Source: Nannocystis pusilla (GTDB lineage Bacteria; Myxococcota_A; Polyangia; Nannocystales; Nannocystaceae). From it: 64,000 bases of DNA. The DNA is taken from contig NZ_JAPNKE010000002.1 in the NCBI RefSeq assembly GCF_026626665.1, positions 5,309,168 through 5,373,167 of the forward strand. Reading direction: 5' to 3'. Made by a program: the position numbers and the translations under genes. The notes under the pieces are model-generated. The model was not told the DNA's origin. It saw only the letters and a program-made list of their open reading frames with translations, and made no database searches. This document shows positions 36,736 to 46,525 of this stretch, one piece after another. Within the stretch, counting starts at the first letter, position 1. Each line of letters begins with the position of its first letter.

Positions 36736-38007
36736 TCAGGGCTCTGCCCCGTCGATCTCGATCACCTCGATCGGCCCGAGGGGCTCGACGACGACCCCGA
36801 GGCCGATAAGCCGATCATGCCGCCGGACGAGAAGGCGCTCGCCGCCCAGGATCGCCATCGGATAGACCAACGAGACCTCAAAGAGGACCGTGTCACCGGC
36901 GCGGGGCGTCGGCGTCGACGTGCGGAGGGTAGCCCCCTCGCTCGCCGTGCCGATCACCACCTGGCTGGTGAACACCTCCGCGAGCTCGCGGGGCCAGCCG
37001 CCCTCGTCGGCGGCGAGGAGGCGGACGCAGGCGGTGAAGCGGCGGCGAAGCGCGAGCGAGTCGGGGGCGGCGATCGTGAGCCCGCGGCACACCCGTCGCC
37101 ACATACGCCACCCTTCGTCTGCGCGCGCCGGCACGGTGACCCCGAGGAGCTCGCCGGGGCGGCCGACGTCGACCACGCGGTCGAAGGCGTGGAGGCTCGC
37201 GGCGACGCGGCGGGTGCGGAGGAGCCGGTCCTCGGGGGCGAGCCAGCGGTGGTGGGTGGTGCCGAGGAGGTCGAACTTGTCGCCGATGCGGAGGGTCCCG
37301 CGCTCGATCCGGGCGGCCGCGACCGCGCCCTGGCCGGCGATCGAGAAGCCGCGGAGGACCGACATCCGCAGCGGCGCCGTCGGGTCCCGGGGCGGCGCGA
37401 CGAGGCAGCGATCGATCGCCTCGGCCAGCTCGAAGATCGACCGCTTCCATCGGTCATCGCCGGTGAGCGCCGGCAGGGCCGCGCCGCGGATCACCGGCGC
37501 CTCGTCGCCGTCGAGGCCGCAGGCGTCGAGGAGGACCCGCGCCTCGAGCTCGGCGAGGTCGACGAGCTCGGGGTCGTCGTCGCGGTCGCATTGATTGATG
37601 AAGACGATCGCCCGCGTCGTGTCGTGGTGGGCGGCGATCCGGAGGAGCTCGCCGACGCGCCCATCGGCGGCCGAGGCCCCGCTCGCCGGCGAGATCACGA
37701 GGATGATCGCCTCGGCCCAGGTGAGCGGCGCGATCTGGGTGATCGCGCGGGTCGTCCTGCCGGCGAGGTCGAGGTGGGCGATCCGCCAGGTCTCGGTCGT
37801 GTATTCGAGCCAGCGCGCGGCCTGGGTCTCGACCTTGCCCTCGCGGTAGTACTTCCCGCCGCGGGTGAGCTCGATGTAGTCGACGACCCGGGCGTCGCTC
37901 CGCGGCCCGAGGAGCCGTGAGAGGGCCGCGGCGAGCGTCGTCTTCCCCTGTTGTGGAGGGCCGATCGTCGCCACCGTCAGCGGCGGCCGGAGTCGCGCGG
38001 GCGTCAC
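36736..38007 (-). CDS. EF-Tu-like GTPase with degenerate switch regions
   Basis: A 423-residue translation-factor-type GTPase. The P-loop GPPQQGKTT (about 16-24) corresponds to GHVDHGKTT of EF-Tu. FINQCDRDDDPELVDLAELEARVLL (about 136) aligns with EF-Tu [25 protein letters not shown], with NKCD changed to NQCD. RGAALPAL matches the SAL loop, and domains 2 and 3 are present (about 210-423). The switch regions differ: the RGITI effector loop is absent, and DCPGH is replaced by DLAGR, losing the catalytic His. It is thus a paralogue, probably altered in hydrolysis or ribosome contact. GTG 38007 is the likely start. Role unknown. Confidence 0.82.
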   Translation of the reverse strand: MTPARLRPPLTVATIGPPQQGKTTLAAALSRLLGPRSDARVVDYIELTRGGKYYREGKVETQAARWLEYTTETWRIAHLDLAGRTTRAITQIAPLTWAEAIILVISPASGASAADGRVGELLRIAAHHDTTRAIVFINQCDRDDDPELVDLAELEARVLLDACGLDGDEAPVIRGAALPALTGDDRWKRSIFELAEAIDRCLVAPPRDPTAPLRMSVLRGFSIAGQGAVAAARIERGTLRIGDKFDLLGTTHHRWLAPEDRLLRTRRVAASLHAFDRVVDVGRPGELLGVTVPARADEGWRMWRRVCRGLTIAAPDSLALRRRFTACVRLLAADEGGWPRELAEVFTSQVVIGTASEGATLRTSTPTPRAGDTVLFEVSLVYPMAILGGERLLVRRHDRLIGLGVVVEPLGPIEVIEIDGAEP

Positions 38008-38120
38008 CGGCGGGGTGTATCACGGCCAGCGAGTCGAGCGGCGCCGCGGCCCGCCGAGCGTCCCGGAGTACTGCCGCGCCACGCCGACCGACATCTCGCC
38101 CTTCTTCGCCAACCCGGTGC

Positions 38121-38489
38121 CGATTCGTCGCGGCGACCGGAGCCGAGCTGGATCGGTGGCTCCGGCGCGACCTCAGCGAGCTCGCGCTCGCCGCCATCAT
38201 GATCGATGGGATCTACGTCGACCAGCACGTTGTCCTGATCGCGCTCGGCTTCGACGAGACCGGCGCCAAGCACGTCCTGGGCGTCCAGGAGGGCGCGACG
38301 GAGAACCGCGTGAAGCGCTGGCGCGGCGGCTCGATGATCCTGCGCTGGATTGGTGCCACCATCCACGAGCTGCAGCGCGGCTTCCATCGCATCAAGGGCT
38401 ATCGCGGCATGAAAGACCTCGTGACCGCCCTTCGTACCCGCGACGCTCAACTCGATCCACCCATTGACGTGGCCGAGAAGGTCGCGTAA
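38121..38489 (+). mobile_element. IS256/Mutator-type transposase remnant with internal deletion
   Basis: The frame reads RFVAATGAELDRWLRRDLSE, then IMIDGIYVDQHVVLIALGFDE and HVLGVQEGATEN. This is the segment of IS256-family transposases containing the first catalytic Asp (MIDG). It then jumps directly to RVKRWRGGSMILRWIGATIHELQ and RGFHRIKGYRGMKDLVTALR, the family's C-terminal end. The central part (the second Asp and catalytic Glu region) is missing, as is the N-terminus. The element is dead. No terminal repeats were identified. It abuts the EF-Tu paralogue. Confidence 0.85.
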
Positions 38490-39036
38490 GTGCCTCCTCG
38501 TGGGTGCGCGTCAGCCCATGCGGGACTCACCCGGAAGTGAAATTCGCCGGTTTCAGCTCAGACCCGGCGCAGCCGGGCCACGCGTCACCCGTGCAGCATG
38601 TACACGCCCGACCAAGGATGCTCGCGGCAGGCCCACAGCGAATGGTCTTTGGGACAAACCGCCACCGATGATGGCGACGAAGCAGGTATGCCGCGTCACA
38701 GTCCCGGCAGCGCGGCGTTGTGACACCGTCTTGCGTTTCGGTGGTAGCCGCCGAAGGTCTTGCGGGCCACGGAATGCGCGCCGATGCACGCGGCGACCCG
38801 TGAATAGGCGGCGACCGGATCGTCGCTAGACAGCGCGCAGGCGTTCGGCAGTGTCCGGGAGCTCCGCGACGAGCAGGTTCGACGACGGAAGCGCCCACCC
38901 GCGGCCGTCGGCGACCAGGAATCCGACGAGGTCGGGGATCTGCGTGCGACCGAGAGGCGGCTCGCGGCAACAGCAAGCGGCGCGCGACGACCCCGGACGC
39001 TTGACGGCTCGCACGCTTTGCGGTCGAACCCGAACC
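38490..39036. other. Intergenic region beside the IS remnant
   Basis: 547 bases. No reliable gene. A minus-strand tract near 38560-38760 contains Cys pairs (RCRDCDAAYLLRRHHRW) that could be part of another decayed mobile-element protein, but it cannot be assigned. Confidence 0.3.
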
Positions 39037-41702
39037 ATGATCCAGCCCCCCGCCACGAGCACCGTCGATGTCGTCGCCCGTGCCGCCGCCTGCCTCGAGG
39101 CTGCGGCTCGCCCCCGCGGACCGAGCTCGGCCTGGGACGACGCCGTCCGTCGCGTGAACGCCGGCGACGCGGCCGGCGCAGTCCTCGCCCTGGCGGCCCT
39201 GGACGAACGTGCGCGCGCGGTCGCCGCGCTCGCGCTGCAGCGCCTCGCGGTCGCGCGTGGCCTGCCCGTCAGCGCAATCCGCGCGATCGGCGGACCGCTG
39301 CAGGCCAAGAACGTCGCCGGCGTTGGCCGCGACGCGGTCGGCTGGTCGTGGGGGCGCGCCTGGGACGCCGAGGTCCTGCCCCACCTCGACGTCGCTGCGC
39401 TGAAAGGCGCCGCGCCCTCCGGCTACCTCGCCGCCCGCCAACTGCAGGCCGCCGCCGAGCGCGCCGTGGCAGCGGGAGACCTGGCCGGAGCCGAGCGCCT
39501 CGCCGAGGCCATCGACGCCCACCACAAGGTCGCCCGCGCCCACGCCTGGTGCGCAATCGCCGCGGCCACGCCCGGGGTCGGAGCCGCCGACCTGGCCTGG
39601 GAGCGCGCCATCAAGGCGGCCAAGCAGCCGCCCATGATTCAGGACGGCGGCGAGGAGGCCGAGGCGCTCGCCTCGGTCGTCACCGCGCTCGTCGACCAGC
39701 GCCCGCCCGACCACGCCGCGGTCGCCGCCGCCATCGCCGCGCTGCTCCAGCTCGGCAAGAAGCGCGCCCCGAAGGACGTGCGCAGCAACGGTATCTGCCT
39801 CGCCGCCGCCGCCTGCGCTCGCCGCGCGATCCGCGACTCGACGCACGCCGAAGCCTGGATGGCGCACGCCGAGGCGCTCCTGGGCTCGCAGATCGACGAC
39901 GGCAGGCCGGTCTGGGCGGCGCGGATCCTGCTCGCCGCGGCCGCACGCGCGCGCGGCTCCGCTGCAGGCGAGCACCGCCAGCTCAAGGCCATCGGCGACC
40001 CGCTGTTCCGCGATGTGCGTGAGGTGCGTGCGCTCTTCCCCGAGCGTGCCGAGCGCCTCCATCGCCACTGGGCCAGCGGCGCGAGCGCGTTCGCCGAGGT
40101 CGCGCTCATCCGCGAGGCGGGCGGCGACGCCACGAAGTGGCTCGACGCCGCGGTGAAGAGCGCTTGCGTCTACGCCGGTGGCGAGGAGCGCGCGTTCGGC
40201 GAGCTCATCGCCATCGCGTGGGCCGAAGCTCCGCGCCCGCCGTGGTCCGACGCGCCGCGCGGCCCGGTCGAGACGCGCGCGCACGCGCTGCTCCAGCGCC
40301 CGAAGACCGATCGCGCCGCGGCGTTCGGCGCCGCGGCGTTGCGCCTGTTGGTCGTCGACGAGGACGCCGCGCGCGCCTGGTACGTCGCCGCGCTGGATGC
40401 TGGCTGGAGCGGTCGGTGGATCGCCAGCGACGTACGCTGGCTGCGCGATCGCGCGCTGCGCGAGCGGGTGGCCGCGCTGGCCGCGGCGCAGGCGGACCTC
40501 GACGACCGCGCCTGGGCGCTGACCGACCTCGCCGAGGCGTGGTGGGCCGACGGCGAGATCGACCAGGCGCTCGGCGTCGTGGGCCTCGTGACCGCGGGCC
40601 CGGCCACAGACGCCGAGCCCAGCTGGACCCCGTTCGCGGCGCTGGAGCAGGTCGGCCCGCTCTACCAGGTGCCCGCCGAGCCCGCCGAGCCGCCGCCCCC
40701 GCCGCCCGGCGCGTTCGCCGAGGGCAAGGACGCGCTCAAGGCGCTCAAGGCGGCCGAGCAGCGCGACGCGTGGGCCGTGCTCGGCCAGCGCCTGGTCGAC
40801 CCCGACGAACTCCGGCAGGTGCGCGCCGCCCTGGCCAAGGGCAAAGAGCAAGGGGCGATCGGCTCGACCCGGCATGTGCGCCTGATCACACTCGCTCTTC
40901 GCCTGGGCGACGTCGACGCGGCGCTTGAGGACGCGCGCGGCGTCGACCCGCAGGGCCACAGCTCGACCGGGCTCGCCGGCGTGACGCTGACCATCGCCGA
41001 GTGGCTCCTGCGCCACCCCGAGGCCATCACCGAGGCGCGGGTGCTCGCCGTGATCGCGCGCTTCGCCGAAGCGCACGGCCAGTGCACCCAGGAGCGCGCC
41101 CCTGGGTCCTACCCGACCTCGTCGAGTCCCTGCCCGCGGCCGCCCGCGCCAACACCCTGGCCGCCGCCCGCGCGCTACGCGACCCCGTTAGCGGGCCGAC
41201 CACCGTCGCCGTGGTGCTCGGTCATGGCGGCGACCTTGCGGGCGCCGCGAGCGCGCTGCGTGACGCCATCGGTCGGGCCGGCAACGGCGGCGCCGAAACG
41301 CTGGCCTGCGCCCTCGCCCGGGCTGAGCGCGGCGGCCGCCTGCCCGGCCGCGAGGCGATCCTCGCCGCCTGCCTCGACGCGCTCGAGGGCCCTCGGTACA
41401 AGGTGATCGGCGCGATCGAGCGCATCGCCCGCTACCTGTGGCTGAGCGACGACGTGGCGACGCTGCCCCCGCTGGTGCACGCCTGCCGGCTGCCCGACGA
41501 CGCCAAGACCCGCGCCCGCCGAAGCTTGGTGCTGGGCGCCCCCGAGCATGCCCCGCGCCCGGTCGACGCGGTGCTCGCCGCGTGGCTCGACGTCGCGCCG
41601 AATCTGGATCAGGCGCGCGAGCAGGTCGACGCCCTGGCGCGGGCGCTCGCGCGCGAAGGCCGGACCGAGGCCGCCGCCGTCCGCGCGCTGCTGCCCCCGT
41701 GA
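39037..41702 (+). CDS. Long alanine-rich helical-repeat protein (one frameshift)
   Basis: About 888 residues of almost entirely helical sequence with TPR/HEAT-like periodicity (for example ARQLQAAAERAVAAGDLAGAERLAEAIDAHHKVARAHAWCAIAAATPG). There is a short Pro run (EPPPPPPGAF) near residue 550. No signal peptide or catalytic motif. The frame breaks in a C run at 41099-41102 (one base lost). The other frame continues VLPDLVESLPAAARANTLAAARAL to 41702. It is probably a scaffold or bookkeeping repeat protein; function unknown. The start MIQPPATSTVDVV is chosen by composition. Confidence 0.72.
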
Positions 41703-41931
41703 CGCACGCGCGGCCCCGACCGTCGCCCGGGGTGTGCTCCGCGGGTGAGCGGCCACCGTCCAGCCACTGAGCGGGTCGGAGCTCGTCCGCGTTGTCCTTG
41801 TCGCCGCCCCCTTGTAGTCGGCGAACGGGGCGGCCACTCGCGAGGTCGGGACGCGCCGCGGAATGGTCGTGCAGCGGCGATAGCCACTCGCCGTTGCCCG
41901 TGAGCAGATCAGTCGAAGTCGAGAGCTCCTC

Positions 41932-42549
41932 ATGGCGCGTACGACCAAGAAGACCAAGTCCCCTTCGCCCCAACGATCCACGCGAACGCTCGAGAGACTC
42001 GCGAATCTCGTTCCCCATCCGCGCTACGGCACCGAGATCGTGCCCTCCGGGCAGGTCGGTGACGATGACGTGATCCCCGGGCCGCCGGAGTGGTCTAAGG
42101 ACGTGACCTTCCCGGAGTCCGCGATTCCCGCCGACGTCCGTAAGCAGAACTTCTCGACGATGTCGCATCTGCATTGGTACGTGGACACGCTGCGTGACTG
42201 CTGGACGTGCAAACGGCCCTTCATCTTCTTCGCCCGGGAGCAGCAGTACTGGTACGAGACGCTTCGCTTCCGCGTGGAGGCCGACTGCCACGAGTGCGTT
42301 GAATGCCGCGCGAGCCTGCGGACCGTCCGACGGCGACTGAAGCGCTACGGCGAGCTTGTCGGCAAGCGTGAGCTGACGGACGAAGACATGCTCGCCCTCG
42401 CGAGCGACGTCGCGTTTCTGTGGACCGAGGGCCTCCTGCGCGACGAGCAGCGCCTTCGTCGGATCAGAAACCGCGCGCTTCGCCAGGTACCCGACGGCGC
42501 CGCCACCCGCGCGCTCGACGAGCTCGGGGCTACGCTTCCGAAGTCGTGA
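41932..42549 (+). CDS. Zinc-ribbon domain protein
   Basis: A 205-residue cytoplasmic protein. The centre carries CWTCKRPFIFFAREQQYWYETLRF...ADCHECVECR. This is the zf-trcl-type probable zinc-ribbon, with two CxxC pairs around an aromatic FxxxxEQxxWYE core. The basic N-terminus (MARTTKKTKSPSPQRSTR) may bind nucleic acid. The C-terminal half is helical and charged. A single gene; function unknown. Confidence 0.75.
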   Translation: MARTTKKTKSPSPQRSTRTLERLANLVPHPRYGTEIVPSGQVGDDDVIPGPPEWSKDVTFPESAIPADVRKQNFSTMSHLHWYVDTLRDCWTCKRPFIFFAREQQYWYETLRFRVEADCHECVECRASLRTVRRRLKRYGELVGKRELTDEDMLALASDVAFLWTEGLLRDEQRLRRIRNRALRQVPDGAATRALDELGATLPKS

Positions 42550-42568
42550 GGCAGGCGGGCGCGACTCG

Positions 42569-42751
42569 GTGTGGATTGACGTCGACACCCGACAGCGGCG
42601 CCTCGCTCCGCTTGTCTCGGCGGCCCAGCGACCGGCGGAATTGGCTCTTTTCGAGACGTTCGCCCGCAAATTGGCCCGTAGAGGGGTCCAGCGCCACGCG
42701 TACATGATTTCACCAAGTTCTGTCTCGAAACAGCGCTACAGCCTCTTGTAG
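42569..42751 (+). CDS. Possible small hypothetical protein
   Basis: A 60-residue frame (GTG start) reading WIDVDTRQRRLAPLVSAAQ and PAELALFETFARKLARRGVQ. It is protein-like in character but has mixed codon composition and no good ribosome site. It lies at the left edge of a lower-GC stretch. Weak call. Confidence 0.3.
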   Translation: MWIDVDTRQRRLAPLVSAAQRPAELALFETFARKLARRGVQRHAYMISPSSVSKQRYSLL

Positions 42752-42769
42752 CCGGTCTTGCGAGGCCAA

Positions 42770-42790
42770 CATGTGGAACCGTTCCACATG
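42770..42790. promoter_or_regulatory. Perfect inverted repeat CATGTGGAAC-C-GTTCCACATG
   Basis: A 10-bp perfect dyad with a single central base. It could be an operator, the end of an inserted element, or a strong hairpin. It differs from the TGTCC family. No gene starts within 100 bp on either side that is well supported, so its partner is unknown. Confidence 0.55.
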
Positions 42791-43144
42791 CGGTTAGGGC
42801 GCAGTCGGCCTCCGTGTGGCTTCCAGTGAACCTGCGCCGAGGCGATCTGCGGCGACGTGAGCTCGAGCGAGCGCCGGCCCCGTACGCAGGACACGTCAAT
42901 ACTCGCAGCGCCCCCCGAGCACCGGCAGGATCGGCACGCCGACCGCGTGGGACGTGTCCGTGAAGTAGCGGTTGTAGATCAATCCCTCGGCGTCCTCTCA
43001 AGGTTGTATAGGCAGGGCAACTTCGGAGTCCCGAGCCGAGTTTCGACGCATTAACAATACAGCGCAAAAGCGTCCGCACAAGAGTTCTGTCCAGTCGACC
43101 AAGCAGTCGACGATTTGTGACGGTTTCAATCTTTCGCATAGGTG
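42791..43144. other. Scrambled region with gene fragments, lower GC to the right
   Basis: A minus-strand fragment at about 42893-42996 reads EGLIYNRYFTDTSH and AVGVPILPVLGGRCEY before a stop. It looks like the last 30 residues of a lost gene. From about 42990 the sequence turns A/T-richer (TTAACAATACAGCGCAAAAG), matching the adjoining ATPase fragment. This looks like rearranged foreign DNA. Confidence 0.4.
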
Positions 43145-43630
43145 TTATCGACCGCGGAGTTCAAGTAGCCGCCTCCAGGCGCGAAAGCGTGTTGAAGATT
43201 CGCCGAGTTGAGAAACGATCCGCTCAAGTTCATCGAACGTATCCGCTGCAGAAATTGCGGACTCGATAAAATCAGCTACGGCGCCAGGCTTGGCGCGATA
43301 TAGCGACAGCGCGATGTCCGGCTCATTTGAAAGCAAAGTGGGCTTTTCTGGAGTGGTCACAAAGCCGTCTCGGGCGTGGACTACGTGGCTGGACGGCACT
43401 GAATTGATAACACTATGGCTGTGCGAGGCGATCCAAAAATGGCAAGAATAGCCCCTGAACAAATCAATAAGTAATCCGACAAGTTGCGCAGTCCAAGCAG
43501 GATCCAGATGAAGTTCGGGCTCTTCGAGAATTACCAGTGAATCCTGTTCGATTTCCGTGAGTATCGAAAGAATTCGTATAACGAGCATTTTCTGCCCGGA
43601 ACTCATGTTCTTGAGATGGATGAGGTGCTG
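43145..43630 (-). pseudogene. Truncated AAA/ABC-type ATPase (OLD-like C-terminal half)
   Basis: About 160 residues remain. Present are the signature SSGQKMLVIRIL, Walker B with catalytic Glu (SLVILEEPELHLDP) and the switch His (WIASHSHSVIN). These are the C-terminal half of AAA_15/OLD-type ATPases that occur in many phage-defence and repair systems. The N-terminal half with the P-loop is missing: near 43630 the sequence changes abruptly to unrelated high-GC DNA. GC is clearly lower than neighbours, suggesting transfer followed by truncation. Confidence 0.8.
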
Positions 43631-43786
43631 TGCCCCATGCTGTCGGCGTGGGTCCTGATGGAAGCCTGGCGTCGGGCGCGGAGCACGCGGTCGCGCCGAT
43701 CCGACGACCCGTGGAGGCCTCGACACCCTCGTCGGAGCCCCTCGTCGTCTCGACCATGCTGCTGCTCGGCTGCGTGGTCCCGTTCA

Positions 43787-43917
43787 CCCCACGGACCTCA
43801 CCGAATTCGACCCGGGAGAATTCGCGCAAAAGAATGGGTTAATGTGGTTCATGACGCGGCCTACGACCCGAGCCGAGCCGCGATGTCGCCAGGTCAAAAA
43901 TGAGCGAATTCGCTCAC
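43787..43917. repeat. Left copy of a ~131-bp inverted repeat around the kinase/sigma pair
   Basis: The reverse complement of 47369-47502 aligns along its whole length, with about 14 mismatches and one indel (about 88-90% identity by eye). The first 32 bases of the alignment, starting CCCCACGGACCTCACCG, are identical. The inner end is the 16-bp palindrome TGAGCGAATTCGCTCA (43901-43916). The match stops abruptly at 43787, where different sequence begins. Confidence 0.88.
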
Positions 43918-43971
43918 GGGACGGTCGCCAGCAGGCGGCTCGGCGACGTGGCAGATTGCCGGCGACCGTCC

Positions 43972-46525
43972 ATGGTCTCGCCCTCCTCGCCCTGTCCCGA
44001 CGAATCCGTGCTGCTCGACTTCGCCGCGGGGGCGCTGGACCTCGTCGCGCGAGAAGCAGTCGAGCGCCACGTGGACGCGTGTCACCCGTGCTTCGAGGGC
44101 GTGGCGGCGCTGCTCGCCGCCGAGGCTCGCGGGCCCGGTCGTGCGGCGGGCCGTTACACCATCGGCCGCGTCCTCGGGGCCGGAGCGATGGGGACGGTGT
44201 ACGAGGCCCACGACCCGGTGCTCCATCGCGTGGTCGCGCTCAAGGTCCTGCGCGCCGATCTGCGGCCCACCGAGCAGCGGCGGCTGCGACTGCTGCGCGA
44301 GGCGCAGAGCCTGGCGAGGATCCGGCACCCCAACGTCGTGTCCGTGTACGACGCCGGCGAGGCGGGCGCGGACGTTTACATCGCCATGGAAGAGATCGAT
44401 GGTGAGCCGCTGGACGAGCACCTGCGCCGCCGTCCGCGACCCTGGCGGGAGGTCGTCGACCTGTTCGAGCAGGCAGGTCTCGGGCTGGCGGCGGCGCACG
44501 AGGTCGGCATCGTCCACCGCGACTTCAAGCCCGCCAACGTCCTCGTCGACGCGCGCGGTCGCGTGGTCGTCACCGACTTCGGTCTGGCGGCGTCGATGGA
44601 ATTGCCCGACGAATCGCCGCCGGGCGACGTGTCGGGCTCGCTGCTGGCGCACGCGCTCAGCGCCACGGCGACCCGCCTCGGCACGCCGGCCTACATGGCG
44701 CCCGAGCAATTCAGAGGACTGCGAGCCACGCCGGCCACCGATCAATTCGCGTTCTGCGTCGCGCTCGTCGAGGCGCTCGGCGGCAAGCGGCCGTTCTCCG
44801 GGGCGTCCGTCGAGGCGTGGACGCGCTCGCAGGCGCACGGGCCCGACCTGACGAGGCTCCCCGGGCCCGCGAGGCTCGCCCGCGCGCTCGCTCGTGGTCT
44901 CGCGTTCGAGAGCAGCGGCCGCCATCCCACGATGCGGGCGCTGCTCACCGAGCTGCGGCGCTGCCAGAACCAGCGGCGGATCCGGCTCGTCACCGGCGTC
45001 GTCGCCACCGCCGTCGGCGCGCTCGTGGCCGGCGGCTGGTTCGCGTCACGACCACCACCCGTCTGTGCTGCTCCGCTCGCGGAGAGCTGGGGAGCCGAGC
45101 GTCGCGCCGCGATCGCGGCGCGCCTGTCCGACGGCACGGAGCCGGCGCAGACCGGCGGCGGGAAGCACCTCCGCACCATGAAGCGACACGCGCTCGCGCG
45201 GCTCGAGGAGTACGCGACCGAGCTCGCGCAGGCCTACGGCGAGGTCTGCCCGGGTCTGCCGCGAGCCGCCCTGCGCGGCACGCCCGAGCAGCGCGGCCAG
45301 TGGATCTGCCTCGAGAGCCGACGCGTCGCCTTCGACGCCCTGACCGCGCGGCTGAGCGAGGCGGATCCCGCGGCGATCCTGCCCCTGCTCGGTGTCGTCG
45401 CCGATCTCGATGCGGCGTCCGAGTGCGCCTCCGCGGGGCTCGCCCTGCGCGACCTCCCCCAGCCGGAGGACCCGCTCCTCGGGGCGCGTGTGCAGGAGGT
45501 CCGGCTCGATCTGGCCGTCGTCTGGGTCAAGCAGATCGCCGACGATCCGTCCGCGCGCGCGGCGATCGAGGCGCTGCTGCAGCGGAGCCGGGCGCTCGAC
45601 TACGCGCCGCTGCAGGCGGAGCTGCTCGCCCGGCTGGCCTGGATCGGCCTTCACGCGTACGACTACGAGCTGGCCGCGCGCCAGTTCGCGGAGGCCTATG
45701 CGGTCGCCGGCAGGACCGGTCACGAGCCGGTGGCCGCCTCGGCGGCGCGCGGGCTGATCCTCGCGCAGGGCCAGCTCGGCCGCTTCGCCGAGGCGCGCCT
45801 GGGCCGAGGCGGCCGCCCCGCTGCACCGCCTCCCGCGCGAGCGCATCGAGCTGAGCCTCGTGCGCGGGACGCTGGCGACGCTCGACGGCGAGCTCGACGA
45901 GGCCACAGGCCACTTCGACGAAGCGTCCGCGCAGTGGGAGGCCGCCCGGGCCAGCGGCGCGGTCAGGGGGAGGAGGTCGCTGGAGGTGACGACGCACATC
46001 GGATACGCCGACGTGCTCGTCGCCCGCGACGACTACCGCGGCGCCCGGCGGCACTACGAGCGGGCGCTGCAGGTGCAGCGCGAGCTGTACGGAGACGCGC
46101 ACGCCACCCTGCCGGATCTGATGATCTCGCTCGCGGAGGTGGAGCGGCTGGACGGCGACCTGGCGGGCGCCCGCGCCCGCCTCGAGGAGGCCCTGGCGAT
46201 GGCCGGCGAGCTCGTCGTCGACGTGCCCCACGGCTGGGCCAACCTCGGCGAAGTGCAGAGCGCCGAGGGAGACTTCGCCGGGGCCGTGGCGTCGTACCGG
46301 CGAGCGCGTGAGACCGTGCCCACGGGGCTGCTCGCGGCGAGGGCCCGGATCGGCGAGGCCTGGGCGCTGGCCCGGCTCGGGCGCCACGACGAATCCGCGA
46401 GCATGTGCGCGGCCGCGCTCGCGGAGCTCGCGGCCGTGCTCGGCCCCGACCATCCCCACACGCTCGACGGCAAGGACACCTGCCGCGTGATCGGAGGCGA
46501 ACGTGCCGGCGTCGAGCGAGACTGA
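43972..46525 (+). CDS. Ser/Thr protein kinase with zinc-finger-like N-terminus and TPR tail (one frameshift)
   Basis: About 850 residues. The N-terminus CPDESVLLDFAAGALD...VERHVDACHPCFEGVAALL has the HxxxCxxC of zf-HC2 anti-sigma-like domains. The kinase domain (about 60-320) has GAGAMGTVY, ALKVL, HRDFKPAN (about 182), TDFGLA and GTPAYMAPEQF, all intact. A transmembrane helix (about 338-358) is followed by a TPR-rich external part (ARRHYERALQVQRELYGDAHAT). The frame shifts at about 45792-45800 (one base gained or two lost), after which TPRs continue to 46525. It overlaps the sigma gene by 23 bp, so the two form a sensor-kinase/sigma unit. An upstream ATG at 43900 lies inside a palindrome. Confidence 0.88.

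Noticed and set aside
36258..36809. Plus-strand continuation after the propeller lipoprotein and the acidic frame on the other strand
   Set aside because: Both strands are equally open and biased here, so neither can be chosen from sequence alone.
43630..43842. Plus-strand frame with MLLLGCVVPF resembling a lipobox
   Set aside because: The motif lies near the C-terminal end of the frame, inside the chimeric junction and the inverted repeat, with no mature protein after it.
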